DNA of 64,000 bases from Janthinobacterium lividum (GCF_023509035.1 NZ_CP075583.1:2728001-2792000); one strand, 5' to 3'; numbered from the stretch's first letter, positions 9,010-18,807 are shown. Notes: a model not told the origin generated them from the sequence alone. Numbers and translations: made by a program.

Positions 9010-9238
9010 GGACGTCTTGAGTAAAGTAGCAAATTGGCTAATGATGGCATCTACGCATTGGGAAGCTGCGTCATCTGGAAGGAGCCGCTGGCAAGTTGCA
9101 GTTCCAGGGCAAGAAATCATCAAGCTGGTTGACGGGGACTGTTGCCGTAGCCACTCAGTCCTGGTGCGTAAGTAATTCAGTACTGTCTGGTGAATGCATT
9201 GCTATTCAAGGCGGCTAATATTACCCGTCAAATAGGAA

Positions 9239-9261
9239 AAGCCCGCTATAAGAGCGGGCTT
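9239..9261 (-). terminator. Rho-independent terminator of the TonB receptor gene
   Basis: A perfect 9-bp stem (AAGCCCGCT / AGCGGGCTT) with a 5-nt loop. On the minus strand it is followed by TTTTCC, and it lies just past the receptor stop codon. The rest of the 281-bp gap 9010-9290 shows nothing else clear. Confidence 0.8.
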
Positions 9262-9290
9262 GCAAACCTCCACCTAGTTTGCGGGGAGTC

Positions 9291-12134
9291 CTAGAACATA
9301 TAGGACAGGCTGGCGCGGATGGTACGTCCAAACAACGGTCTTGCCACGCCACGGTTACGGCTGCCATCTGGCGAAAGCAAGTCGTTGAATAGCGGATCGC
9401 CTTCCGTGAATGACAGTTCGTTGGTCAGGTTGGCCACATGCAAATGCATGCTCAGACGTTCGGTGAACTGGTATTGGGCACCTGCATTGATGATATGGTA
9501 GGCCGGATACAAGGTCACATTGTTATCCGACGCTTCCGAGAAGCGCGTTCCGTAATACTGGAATTGTCCATACAGACTCAATGGAAGACCAGTGGCTGCT
9601 TTCAGGTCGTAGGACGGCATGAAATTGACCATTACTTTAGGCAGGCGCCGTGGTCGGCGGCCATCTTCGCTGATCTGCAGATAATGGTAGCCCGAGATTA
9701 CGCCCTGCGCATCCTTGTCCTCTTGCGTCACGGTATAGGTGGCGCCGGTAACTTTCGGATTTTGCAGAACCACATTGCCTTTCAACTCCAGGCCATCAAT
9801 GGCCGTCGGCCGCCATGTCAATTCCACTTCGGTGCCGATATTGCGCACGCCGCGTTTGTACAATTGCGCCACATCGGGACAGGAATTGATTTGCGTCACG
9901 CCACCCTGACTGGCGCATTGTGATGAGGCGATGTCTTTATAGATATTGACAGAGCTGCGTGGTGAAAAATTGTTGTAGAACACAGCCACGGAAGCGCCAA
10001 AGCCGCGCGTGAGGTAGCGCAAGCCCAATTCATACTGACGGATTTTCTCGACCGCGCTGACATCGACGGGCTTGCCGTTGATGACCGTGGCAGATGCTGT
10101 GCTCAGGTCATTCAAGTCTTGCAGGCTGGGCAGACGGAATGAGTTGGATGCCAGGGCATACATCGCCAATGGCTTGCTGAAACTATAATTGCCGCCAAAG
10201 GACCAGCCTACGCCATGGTATGTTTTCTTCAGCGTATGCGCATCGCCGGGAAACCTGATTTCATTATCGGCCGTCGTATCCTGTGTCGAGCCCACGACGA
10301 CGCCGGCTGGCGTCAGGTCGGTGATAATGTCGCGGTCGCGGCGTCTCACATCGGCTTTCAGGTTTTGCCAGCGCACGCCTATGTCCATTTTCAGCTTGCT
10401 GTTCAGCGTTTCCCAATGATCAAGCAGATAGGCGGCGTTGCCATCCCCCTGGATCTGGCTGACGAAGCCGCCGGAACCGGGCAGAATGGCGCCGTCCTGC
10501 GTCAAACTGGGGCCGACCTGGTTGCCCTGCGCATCAACCGCTGTCAAGTTCACCAGACGTGATTGGGATGTCACATCGCTCACCAGCAAGGCTTGCTGGA
10601 AGTTGGTCGCATATTTGTAGCGGCTCTTGTAGATGCCGAAGGTCAGATCGTGCGTGCCCTTCAGTTCAAAGGTCTTTTGCGCTTTCAGGTCGAGAGAAGT
10701 GCTTGAAGCATCGACCTCGGCGATGAACGGAATCATGAAATTCAGGTTTGCCGGGCCGGGCACCTCGCTGCCATCGTTCAGATAGCGGCCCTGCACGCCG
10801 GTGGCCTTGCCATATTTCTTGATGAAATCCTCACGGCTGATATTGGCGAACGCAGCACATGCGTTGTTGGCTGGAACGTTGAAGTAGCCGACCAGCTTCG
10901 CGTTGCTCAGATTACAGTTCAACGCCGCACCATGTGCGGGCGAAATGACATCGTTCTGGTAGCGGGCGTTCAGAAAATTGGCCGATGATGCCGTGTCGTT
11001 GCCTGTAAACACCGCATTGAAGCCATTCGTGCCAGTGGTATGACGCAGGCCAGAGGATACTTTCCATCCATTGTCCAGCTCCTGCGAGCCGCTCAAGGTC
11101 AGCATCTTGAAATCTGGATGGATGCCGTCGGCTTGGTCGATGGTCCGGCTGCCATACTCGCCCAACATGTTAAAGCGGCGGTTGTATGGCGATGCTGTGG
11201 TGCCATGTGCAAAATCGATGCCCAGAGGCTGAATCGAATCCTGGTTGATGCTGGTCGGATTGGACGGCGTGCCAGACTTCTCGAAGCGCGGCACGGAGAT
11301 GGGCAAGTTCTGGTAAAAGGCCGTACGGTCGTTGATCAGCAGTGCATCGACACGTGCCGTCGTCTTGCGATCGTTGCTGGTGTATACCAGGTTGCCGCGC
11401 ACCTGTCCGCCGCGGTCCGCCGTGTAACCGGTATCACGCACGCCATCGCTGCGCCGGTAGAAGCCACCTACTGCAGCGCGCAAGTTGGGCGTGAGCGGGC
11501 CGGATAAAAAGGCATCCTGGCGCAAGAAACCGTAGTCTGCATATTCAACCTTATAACCACCAGCCAGGCGATCGCCACCCGTGCGCGTGATGTGGTTCAC
11601 CGTGGCGCCCAGGCCGTTCGAATACAAGATGCCGCCCGGACCGCCTTTGACCACCTCCACGCTCTCTGTCATGAGGTCGTCTCGGATGAATACGTCGTTG
11701 TTCATGAACGGCGCTTCCGGCTCTTCATAGGCAGGTAAGCCGTCGATGAGCTGAGGGGCGAAGCGATAGCCGCCCGTCGCGGGCAAGCCACGCACGGTTA
11801 TATTGTTGCTTGCTTCGCCTGCGCTACCGCCTTCCGAGTAAATCCCGGGGAAGTTGGCCAGCAGGTCGGCGGTGCTCATGGGGGCCAGCCGCTGTATGTC
11901 TTCCGCGTTGAGTGTATTGATCGAGAAAGTGGCGTTCTTCTTGGTGGTCGTCCGTGTCACGCCGGTCACCACGACGACGGCGTTGGGATCAAGCTCTGCC
12001 GGCACGGACGCTGACGGCGCGGCTTGCAAGGTTTGATCCGGCGTGGCTTGCTGCTGCGCGAACACGAGCGCCGGTGCCAGGCAGATGGCCAGGGCCGCAG
12101 AACGGCAGATGTAACGAGTGATTGAGTAAGTCAT
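9291..12134 (-). CDS. TonB-dependent receptor, probable fructan/sucrose transporter
   Basis: A 947-residue outer-membrane receptor. It has a signal peptide ('MTYSITRYICRSAALAICLAPALVFA'-type, cleaved before QQ). A plug domain follows ('FSINTLNAEDIQRLAPMSTA', 'ITVRGLPATGGYRF', 'GGPGGILYSNGLGATVN'), then a 22-strand barrel ending in 'RASLSYMF' with the terminal Phe. Start ATG 12134 has AAGGAG upstream. A copy of the 17-bp operator seen at three other glycosidase/regulator promoters lies 59 bp upstream. It should therefore import beta-fructan oligosaccharides or sucrose across the outer membrane under LacI control. The substrate is inferred from context. Confidence 0.9.
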   Translation of the reverse strand: MTYSITRYICRSAALAICLAPALVFAQQQATPDQTLQAAPSASVPAELDPNAVVVVTGVTRTTTKKNATFSINTLNAEDIQRLAPMSTADLLANFPGIYSEGGSAGEASNNITVRGLPATGGYRFAPQLIDGLPAYEEPEAPFMNNDVFIRDDLMTESVEVVKGGPGGILYSNGLGATVNHITRTGGDRLAGGYKVEYADYGFLRQDAFLSGPLTPNLRAAVGGFYRRSDGVRDTGYTADRGGQVRGNLVYTSNDRKTTARVDALLINDRTAFYQNLPISVPRFEKSGTPSNPTSINQDSIQPLGIDFAHGTTASPYNRRFNMLGEYGSRTIDQADGIHPDFKMLTLSGSQELDNGWKVSSGLRHTTGTNGFNAVFTGNDTASSANFLNARYQNDVISPAHGAALNCNLSNAKLVGYFNVPANNACAAFANISREDFIKKYGKATGVQGRYLNDGSEVPGPANLNFMIPFIAEVDASSTSLDLKAQKTFELKGTHDLTFGIYKSRYKYATNFQQALLVSDVTSQSRLVNLTAVDAQGNQVGPSLTQDGAILPGSGGFVSQIQGDGNAAYLLDHWETLNSKLKMDIGVRWQNLKADVRRRDRDIITDLTPAGVVVGSTQDTTADNEIRFPGDAHTLKKTYHGVGWSFGGNYSFSKPLAMYALASNSFRLPSLQDLNDLSTASATVINGKPVDVSAVEKIRQYELGLRYLTRGFGASVAVFYNNFSPRSSVNIYKDIASSQCASQGGVTQINSCPDVAQLYKRGVRNIGTEVELTWRPTAIDGLELKGNVVLQNPKVTGATYTVTQEDKDAQGVISGYHYLQISEDGRRPRRLPKVMVNFMPSYDLKAATGLPLSLYGQFQYYGTRFSEASDNNVTLYPAYHIINAGAQYQFTERLSMHLHVANLTNELSFTEGDPLFNDLLSPDGSRNRGVARPLFGRTIRASLSYMF

Positions 12135-12192
12135 ACCGCTATCTCCTTTTATGATTATCAGGCGTCTCTGAGGAGCCCGAGTAGTTTTTTGA

Positions 12193-12209
12193 ATGTCTAA
12201 CGTTGTCAT
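12193..12209 (-). promoter_or_regulatory. LacI-type operator, copy A
   Basis: On the minus strand this reads ATGACAACGTTAGACAT, identical to copies at 21159-21175 and 21495-21511. It lies upstream of the TonB receptor start. Confidence 0.75.
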
Positions 12210-12249
12210 TTTTATCTACAATCTGCATACCTTCCTTCCCGTGTCTGTG

Positions 12250-13365
12250 CTACGACACTTTTGCTACCACCTCCCCACTATTTGCTGCCTGCGCTGAGGC
12301 TTCCCTGCGCAGGCCATCACGGTCAAATACATGCACCCTTCCAGCCACCGGAGCGACGCGCCAACGCGCATCGACAGCCGGGGGCTCGTCTGACACCACG
12401 ACCATCAATGGCTTGTCCAGTCCCGGCACGGCCAGATGTACATAAGACTCCGCACCCAGGCGCTCGACCAGCAAGACGGTACCCTCGATCGCGCCATGCG
12501 GGTCTGCCACCAAATGCTCCGGGCGAATACCGGCCGTCACCTCAGCCCCGGCTTGAGGCTGGCGCGCATCACTCCAGTTCAGGCGCACTGTGCCAATGTG
12601 CAGCTGGCCGGCTGCATCCAGGGTGGCCGGAAACAGATTCATCTTGGGACTGCCGATGAAGCCGGCGACGAAGACATTGGCAGGGCAATCATACAGATGC
12701 ATAGGGGCGCCGATCTGCTGCACGCCATTCGGCCCCAGCACCACGATGCGGTCGGCCAGTGTCATCGCCTCGACCTGATCGTGGGTGACATACACCATGG
12801 TGGCGCCAAGCTGCTTGTGCAGACGCGCGATTTCCACGCGCATGTCGGCGCGCAGGGCCGCATCGAGATTGGACAGCGGCTCGTCAAACAGAAAGGCACG
12901 CGGCTTGCGCACGATGGCGCGTCCGATGGCCACGCGCTGGCGCTGCCCGCCGGACAGTTGCGGCGGACGCCGTTGCAGCAGGTGCTCCATCTGCAGCATC
13001 TTGGCCACCGCATGCACTGCCACCTTGATTTCCGCTTTGGGCACGCGCGCCAAACGCAGGCCGAAGGCGATGTTTTCAAAAACGCTCATATGCGCATAGA
13101 GGGCATAGCTTTGAAACACCATGGACAGGCCGCGCTTGGCCGGCGGCGTGTCATTGACGCGTTCACCGTCAATGCGGATTTCGCCGGCGCTGATTTCTTC
13201 CAGGCCGGCGATCATGCGCAGCAAGGTCGACTTGCCGCAGCCGGAAGGCCCGACCAGCACGACGAATTCGCCGTCTTCGATCAGGAAGTCGATGCCGCGC
13301 AAAATATACTGCGCGTCCTTGCCTGGATAGGTCTTGGCGACTGCCTGTAATTCAATTGTTGCCAT
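12250..13365 (-). CDS. Sugar ABC transporter ATP-binding protein (MalK/UgpC type)
   Basis: A 371-residue ATPase of a CUT1 sugar importer. Walker A is 'GPSGCGKST', the signature is 'LSGGQRQRVA', Walker B is 'AFLFDEPLSNLDA' and the switch His is in 'YVTHDQVEAM'. It has the C-terminal TOBE/regulatory domain of MalK-like subunits. Start ATG 13365 has AAGGAG 8 nt upstream; longer in-frame starts lack one. It should power the two permeases at 16856-18807. It sits downstream of the 791-residue GH32 gene on the same strand. Confidence 0.95.
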   Translation of the reverse strand: MATIELQAVAKTYPGKDAQYILRGIDFLIEDGEFVVLVGPSGCGKSTLLRMIAGLEEISAGEIRIDGERVNDTPPAKRGLSMVFQSYALYAHMSVFENIAFGLRLARVPKAEIKVAVHAVAKMLQMEHLLQRRPPQLSGGQRQRVAIGRAIVRKPRAFLFDEPLSNLDAALRADMRVEIARLHKQLGATMVYVTHDQVEAMTLADRIVVLGPNGVQQIGAPMHLYDCPANVFVAGFIGSPKMNLFPATLDAAGQLHIGTVRLNWSDARQPQAGAEVTAGIRPEHLVADPHGAIEGTVLLVERLGAESYVHLAVPGLDKPLMVVVSDEPPAVDARWRVAPVAGRVHVFDRDGLRREASAQAANSGEVVAKVS

Positions 13366-13424
13366 CTTGTTTACTCCTTCGCGCATGCGCGTCATTAATC
13401 CAGCCTGACAGCCGTAGATGGATG

Positions 13425-15800
13425 TTATCGGGACGACGGGGTGGCCGTTGCCGGCACGACCGGCTTGCCATTGGCTGCGCCCATTTCCCACGCCTTCAGC
13501 GAAACGATATGATCGCCAGGCAGGGCCAGCAAACCCAGGCCCTTGGCATCCAGGCGAGTCGGATACACCCGGCTGGTCAGGCTTTTGCGTTCGTTGACAT
13601 AGGCTTCCACCATCGAGCGGTCCAGGAAGACACGCAGACGCAGGTTTTCGCCACCCAGTAAAAAATGACCACCTTGCACGCCGCGTGAGCGCGCTTCGGT
13701 ATCGAGCGTGGCGTGGCGCCGGTCGATCTCCAGGCGCTGCTGCGCCGTGTCAACATACAGGTTGGTATGCTCGATGCCATCAGGCGTGGCGCGCAAGGTC
13801 AGTCCGCGTTTGCCAGTTGCTGGGCCAGGCGCCAGTTCCAGTTCGACCTCCAGCAGGTCGCCTTGAATGGCGGCAAGGGCCTGCGCGGCCTGCTCCACGC
13901 TGACGGTATGCAGGTCAAGCAATTGCTGCTGACGCAAGCTGGACAGTTCGTCAATCGGGGCTAGGCGCAGCTCACCATCGGCACCCAATGACAGGCTGAC
14001 AGGCAGGCCGGCGTTATGCGCCCAGCCGCTATCGCGTTCGTCCTGCAGCGTTCGCTCTCCCTGGGCAATGGAAAACACGATGCTGCGGCCCGTCTTCGGA
14101 TCGACAAAGCCGCTCGGTCCGGAAAAGTGACCCTCGCCGACATCGAAAGTACGCGGCGCGGCAACATCGGGCGTGAAGCGGGCGCTGGCGGCATCGAACA
14201 CGCCGGTCCAATAATAGGCCTGGCCGCGCACATCGATCAGGAACACATGTCGTTCACGGCCATCGCTGCCTTTGCCGACCGGCAGCAGCACCGGTAATTC
14301 CCAGGTGGCTTCCATGCCAGGAAAGCTTGCTGCATCGATAGAAAACAGCGGGCCTCGGGCCGTCCAGTTGCGCAAATCGTCCGATTCGTAGACCAGCGCC
14401 GTGCCGCTGCCGCCGGGCAGCGCCGAACCGACCAGCTGGAACCAGCGCTGCTGCACACCATCGCGGAAGACGAACGGGTCGCGGAATTCGCCGAAGCGAC
14501 CCATCCCAGTTTCCTGCACGGTGACGGGCGTCGGGTATTTGCTCCAGCGCACCAGATCCGGATCGCGCAAGTTGCTTGGCGTTGCCATCGCCGTACGTTG
14601 GTTTGGACGCGCCGAGTCATTGCCAGCGGTAAAGAACAAGACCGGCGTGCCATCCGCAGCATAAGTTGCGCTGCCAGACCAGATGCCATCCGTGGCCAGC
14701 CCATCGTCTTCCGGTGCCAATGCGATCGGCAGTTCACGCCAGCGCACCATGTCGCTACTGACCCAATGGCCCCAGTGGATCTGGTGCCAAAACGGCCCGA
14801 ACGGATTCTTTTGGAAGAACAGATGGTACTGTCCCTGGTAATAGAGCGGTGCGTGCGGCTCGTTCATCCATCCCGCATCAGGCATCAGATGATATTGCGG
14901 CCGATAGCGGTCGCCGTCGAAAGTGGATGCAGCGATGTTTAAATCAACGGATGTCAGCTGCGGCACTGTGCCGGCATGAGGCGCCAGATCGGCAGCCACC
15001 AGGCGTGCGAGTGCCGTGGCATCGCTCGGTCCGGCATCAATACGCACTTCATCCATCAAGCCAAGAAAGGTATTGAGCTGAAAGACGCCACCGATCTGTT
15101 CCGGCTGCGAATGCTGTCCTATCGTCAAGGCGCGCTCCGGCATGCTAAAACGTCCATTGCCGGGAGCGGTTGCCAGCGCGACGCGTTTGCCGTTCAAGAA
15201 CAGTGCCACTTGCCGCTTGGCCGGATCATAGCTTGCCGCCACATGCGACCAAGTGTCGCGCGGCAGTTTGTGCTCTTTGGCGCGCACGTCAATAAGGGCG
15301 TCGCCGAAGCCGAGCTGGATGCCGAAGGCGCCAAAACGGTAGACGCCGAAGGAAAAGCCTTGCTTTGCCTTGGCGTCGAACTGGCTCAGGAAAGCTGAGT
15401 AGTGCCCGCCATCGCCAAATTCGAAGGCGTGCGGTGCCACCCAGGCGCTCAGCGTGAAGCCCTGCGCTAACTGGCTGTCGCGCAAGGCGGGAGCGCGCAA
15501 GACGGTCGAGTAGCCATCAAACAGCAGACAGCCTTGTTTGATGCACTTGTCCGTTCCGCGCCATAGCGGCGAGGAACGGGGCTTGAAGCGCACTGTATTA
15601 AAGACGTAATCAACTGGGTCGCGCCGTCCCGACTGCGTATCCATGGCCAGGCTGCCATCGTGCTCGTCCAGGGCCCAGTGGCTCAGCGGCGCTGCGGGTA
15701 GCTGGCCGGCCTGGGCGCAAGCCAGCGTCGATAACAGCAAGGCGGCAAAGACGCTACGGTGTGCATGGTGGCGTGCGAATGCAGGGTACTTTTTTTTCAT
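13425..15800 (-). CDS. Secreted GH32 fructanase with N-terminal LamG-like domain
   Basis: 791 residues. A signal peptide runs to about residue 31 ('LLLSTLACAQA'). A concanavalin/LamG-like domain covers about residues 40-280 ('FTLSAWVAPHAFEF', 'GLMDEVRIDAG'). The GH32 five-bladed propeller starts near 300, and a C-terminal beta-sandwich follows ('LRVFLDRSMVEAYVNE'). The nucleophile motif is WMNEPHA (W311-), so Glu replaces the Asp of the usual WMNDPNG. The transition-state Asp is present in 'FRDPFVF', and the acid/base Glu lies in 'TWELPV'. Hydrolysis of levan or inulin outside the cytoplasm is likely. GGAGGAG precedes the ATG. Operator copy B lies 52 bp upstream. Confidence 0.9.
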   Translation of the reverse strand: MKKKYPAFARHHAHRSVFAALLLSTLACAQAGQLPAAPLSHWALDEHDGSLAMDTQSGRRDPVDYVFNTVRFKPRSSPLWRGTDKCIKQGCLLFDGYSTVLRAPALRDSQLAQGFTLSAWVAPHAFEFGDGGHYSAFLSQFDAKAKQGFSFGVYRFGAFGIQLGFGDALIDVRAKEHKLPRDTWSHVAASYDPAKRQVALFLNGKRVALATAPGNGRFSMPERALTIGQHSQPEQIGGVFQLNTFLGLMDEVRIDAGPSDATALARLVAADLAPHAGTVPQLTSVDLNIAASTFDGDRYRPQYHLMPDAGWMNEPHAPLYYQGQYHLFFQKNPFGPFWHQIHWGHWVSSDMVRWRELPIALAPEDDGLATDGIWSGSATYAADGTPVLFFTAGNDSARPNQRTAMATPSNLRDPDLVRWSKYPTPVTVQETGMGRFGEFRDPFVFRDGVQQRWFQLVGSALPGGSGTALVYESDDLRNWTARGPLFSIDAASFPGMEATWELPVLLPVGKGSDGRERHVFLIDVRGQAYYWTGVFDAASARFTPDVAAPRTFDVGEGHFSGPSGFVDPKTGRSIVFSIAQGERTLQDERDSGWAHNAGLPVSLSLGADGELRLAPIDELSSLRQQQLLDLHTVSVEQAAQALAAIQGDLLEVELELAPGPATGKRGLTLRATPDGIEHTNLYVDTAQQRLEIDRRHATLDTEARSRGVQGGHFLLGGENLRLRVFLDRSMVEAYVNERKSLTSRVYPTRLDAKGLGLLALPGDHIVSLKAWEMGAANGKPVVPATATPSSR

Positions 15801-15851
15801 TTTGTCTCCTCCAGCATTTTATTGTTTTGTCAGATCTGTCGGTTTTACTGA

Positions 15852-15868
15852 ATGTCTATCGTTGTCAT
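15852..15868 (-). promoter_or_regulatory. LacI-type operator, copy B (one mismatch)
   Basis: The minus strand reads ATGACAACGATAGACAT, differing at one base from copies A, C and D. It overlaps the stop codon of the upstream glycosidase gene and precedes the GH32 gene, so that gene probably has its own LacI-controlled promoter in addition to read-through. Confidence 0.7.
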
Positions 15869-16842
15869 TTTTCCGTCAATAAGTGACCTAATTGATACAG
15901 TCCACCTTCCAGGCGCAAGGCGATCGGGTCACCGATGCGGCCGACGAATTGGCCATCGGCACCGGTATCTTCAAACGCCATCAGGCAGTCGCCACCCGTG
16001 ACCGGGTCATGCAGGATCTTTCCCGCATAGCGCCGGCATGGTTCATCGCCGTCAAGAAAGCCGGGGGCCGGCTGCCACGGCCCCAGCGGATGGTCAGCCA
16101 CCAAATAGTGAGTACCGGAAACCCCGCCGCCATGTTGCGTGCGCATGGCTTCCGACCAGTGGGCGCTGACATTGCAAAATACGCAGTACCAGCGGCCGTC
16201 GCGCTCAAAGATCTGTGGCACTTCCAGTTGACCGTAGTGGCCGCCTGCATACACGGGAGCCGTCGCCTCCCAGTGGATCAGATCCGGCGAGACGGCGTGA
16301 CCGATCACGCCACGTTCATACAGTGGGCCGTCGTTGCGGCGCGCCGTGTAGAACATATGGTACATACCGTCCATTTTCTGCGGCAGCACCCACGGATCGC
16401 GTAGCGCGCGGTCATGCCAGCGACCTTCCTGGTACTCCTCGTAATAACGTTCATCCAGGTCCAGTGCAAGGCCGCTGCCGACACGCGTCCACGGGCCATT
16501 GATGCTGCTTGCCGTTGCATGGCCGATGCGCTGGCACATTCCGTTCTCTGCGCGGCTGGTGCCGGTATAGAAAAGGTGATAGCTGCCCTCGGCCTGGATG
16601 ACGGAGCCAGTCCAGGTAGTAAAGTCGTCCCAGGCCGGGTCAGCAGAGGGACCAAATATGGTACCGAATGCTGTCCAGTTGCGCAGGTCGGTCGATACCG
16701 CATGTCCAACCGACACATTCCAGTGGCGCAGGTCAGGGTTGCCGATGGCACGGTCGGCCTGCAGGAAAAACAGGTGCTGCAGATCGTCTTGTGCGAAGTG
16801 CCAGAAGTCCCATATGTATTTATTGTCGATTTGTAATGTCAT
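15865..16842 (-). CDS. Clan GH-J (GH32/68/43-like) beta-propeller glycosidase, cytoplasmic
   Basis: 325 residues with no signal peptide. Three candidate catalytic carboxylates fit a five-bladed propeller enzyme: the Asp of 'YIWDFW' (residue 12), the Asp of 'ALRDPWVLP', and the Glu of 'GQLEVPQIF'. The 'YHMFYTARR' and 'GHAVSTDLRNW' segments resemble GH32/GH68. It is the last gene of the lacI-SBP-permease-permease operon, 13 bp after the permease. It should split the sugar brought in by the ABC system, probably sucrose or short fructo-oligosaccharides. Family assignment beyond the clan is uncertain. I chose ATG 16842, giving 'MTLQIDNKYIWDF'. Confidence 0.8.
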   Translation of the reverse strand: MTLQIDNKYIWDFWHFAQDDLQHLFFLQADRAIGNPDLRHWNVSVGHAVSTDLRNWTAFGTIFGPSADPAWDDFTTWTGSVIQAEGSYHLFYTGTSRAENGMCQRIGHATASSINGPWTRVGSGLALDLDERYYEEYQEGRWHDRALRDPWVLPQKMDGMYHMFYTARRNDGPLYERGVIGHAVSPDLIHWEATAPVYAGGHYGQLEVPQIFERDGRWYCVFCNVSAHWSEAMRTQHGGGVSGTHYLVADHPLGPWQPAPGFLDGDEPCRRYAGKILHDPVTGGDCLMAFEDTGADGQFVGRIGDPIALRLEGGLYQLGHLLTEK

Positions 16843-16855
16843 GATTAATCTCAGG

Positions 16856-17740
16856 TTAGCCCTTGATGCCTGTACCGGCGACCGAGGCGACAAATTGTCG
16901 CTGGAACGCCAGAAACACCGCGAGCACGGGTAAAGTAATTACCGATGCGTAGGCCATGATCTGGCCCCACGAATTGGTACGTCCGAAGAACTGCTGGATG
17001 CCCGGCTGGACCGGCCGGAATGCTTCGCCTTGCACCACCATGATCGGCCACAGATACTGGTTCCAGGCTGAAATGAACAACACGATGGCGGCGGTGGCGA
17101 TGACCGGTCCGCTGTTGGGCATGATGATGCGCGCGTACACCGTCCAGGGGCCGGCACCGTCCATCTTTGCCGCCTCATCCAGTTCAGGTGGAATGTCACG
17201 GAAAAACTGATAGAACAGGAACACGCAGAAGGCGTTGGCGAGGAAGGGAATCACCTGCACATGCAGGCTGTTGAACCAGCCGGTGTGCAGTACGACCTGG
17301 CCATGCTCGAAGGCCGGCCATGGCAGGCGGGCCACCAGTGACAGCAGCGGGATGGCGATTACTTCGAATGGCACGACTACCATAGCCACTACCAGCGCCA
17401 GGACAACCTTGCGGCCACGCCAGCGCATGCGCGCTATCGCATACGCAAGCATGCTGTTGACGAGAATCCCGCCGACCACGATCAAGGCGGCGATCAAGGT
17501 GGAATTGAGCAGGAAGCCTGGCAAGTCGCTTTTTTCAAACACGGCCTGGTAATTTCGCATCGACCAGTCTGCCGAAGGCACGTATGCCTTCCAGCTGGAC
17601 AGGTTGGAAAATATCGCTGCATCGCTCTTGAACGACGAGGCGAACATGAACAGGAGTGGAGTGGCAAAGATGATGCCGATCACGCTCATGCAAAGGAACA
17701 GTGCAGTGGCGCCGAGCGCCTTGCGCAGTGGTCGGTTCAC
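16856..17740 (-). CDS. Sugar ABC transporter permease (MalG type)
   Basis: 294 residues, six membrane helices. The EAA coupling loop is 'ELDEAAKMDGAGPWTVYARIIMP', close to the CUT1 consensus EAAxxDGA, which docks onto the ATPase. The usual terminal 'FFGRTNSWGQIMAYASVITLPVLAVFLAFQRQFV' region is present. It overlaps the other permease gene by 4 bp (ATGA), indicating translational coupling. It forms the importer with the products at 17737, 18804 and 12250. Confidence 0.94.
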   Translation of the reverse strand: MNRPLRKALGATALFLCMSVIGIIFATPLLFMFASSFKSDAAIFSNLSSWKAYVPSADWSMRNYQAVFEKSDLPGFLLNSTLIAALIVVGGILVNSMLAYAIARMRWRGRKVVLALVVAMVVVPFEVIAIPLLSLVARLPWPAFEHGQVVLHTGWFNSLHVQVIPFLANAFCVFLFYQFFRDIPPELDEAAKMDGAGPWTVYARIIMPNSGPVIATAAIVLFISAWNQYLWPIMVVQGEAFRPVQPGIQQFFGRTNSWGQIMAYASVITLPVLAVFLAFQRQFVASVAGTGIKG

Positions 17741-18807
17741 TTTGATTCTCCTTTTGATACCAGTAGACGTTGCAGCAGCGACAGAGCCAGGACGATCAGG
17801 AAGAACACCAGCGTAATGGTCGATCCGTAACCCACATCCTGCTCCTTGAATCCGTTGCGCACAGCGTGATATACCACTGTCGAGGTGGAGTCGAGCGGTC
17901 CGCCGGATGTCATCACGTCAACCTGCGTAAACAAGCCAAAGGCCAGCAACGTCGTCGAGACGAGCACGAAAATAATGGTATTGCGCAGCCCGGGCAGGGT
18001 CACGTGCACAAAGCGCTGCCAGGCGTTGGCGCCCATCAGGGTGGCCGCCTCATATTGCTCGGCAGAGATCGATTGCAGACCTGCCAGAAACACGAGCATC
18101 TGGAATCCCGCGCCTTGCCAGGCCGACATCAGTGCGATGGCTGGCAATGCATAGGCGCTATCACCCAGCCAGTCGGGGCCGGCGTCGGGATCGTGCAGCA
18201 ATGTTCGCAATAGTTCGTTGAGCATGCCGCGGTCCGTATTGAGCATGAAGGCCCATACGATGGATGCCACTACCATGGAGGTCACGACGGGGGCGAAATA
18301 CACGGTGCGAAAAAAGACTCTGCCTCGCACGCGCTGGTTGACGAGTATCGCCAGACCCAGTGCCACGCCGCATTGCAGGGGCAGTACCAGAGCGGCAAAC
18401 AGGAATGTGTTAATCAGCGAGCGGTAAAACAGGGGATCCGTGGCCGCCAGCACGATGCGCTGATTTCCCACTTCAACGCGGAACGCTTCGCGGTAGCCCT
18501 CGAGTTCCGGACGCGCCTTGCGTACCTGGCGCCAGGTGGGAAAGTGCACACCGTCTGCATCACGTACAAGGTTGCCGCGCGCGTCTTGGATCGGATCAAT
18601 GGCGGCAACCTTGAGTGACAACAGGCGCTTGTAATTGTCAAAGCCGATATAGTTGGTCGCTTCTGGCGACATCAGGCGGTGATTCGTCATGGTCGCTCCG
18701 GCAGCGAGCAGCATCGGCAGCACAACGAACAGCAGGAACAACAATACTGCGGGAGAGACGAACAGCGCTGTAGCGAACGGGCTGTCCTGGCCAAGTTTGG
18801 TTTTCAT
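17737..18807 (-). CDS. Sugar ABC transporter permease (MalF type)
   Basis: 356 residues, six or more helices, with the EAA loop 'EQYEAATLMGANAWQRFVHVTLP'. A large periplasmic insertion of roughly 80 residues follows the first helix ('RDADGVHFPTWRQVRKARPE...'), a MalF-like feature. It overlaps both neighbours by 4 bp. It is the partner of the MalG-type permease in one heterodimeric channel. Confidence 0.94.
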   Translation of the reverse strand: MKTKLGQDSPFATALFVSPAVLLFLLFVVLPMLLAAGATMTNHRLMSPEATNYIGFDNYKRLLSLKVAAIDPIQDARGNLVRDADGVHFPTWRQVRKARPELEGYREAFRVEVGNQRIVLAATDPLFYRSLINTFLFAALVLPLQCGVALGLAILVNQRVRGRVFFRTVYFAPVVTSMVVASIVWAFMLNTDRGMLNELLRTLLHDPDAGPDWLGDSAYALPAIALMSAWQGAGFQMLVFLAGLQSISAEQYEAATLMGANAWQRFVHVTLPGLRNTIIFVLVSTTLLAFGLFTQVDVMTSGGPLDSTSTVVYHAVRNGFKEQDVGYGSTITLVFFLIVLALSLLQRLLVSKGESK

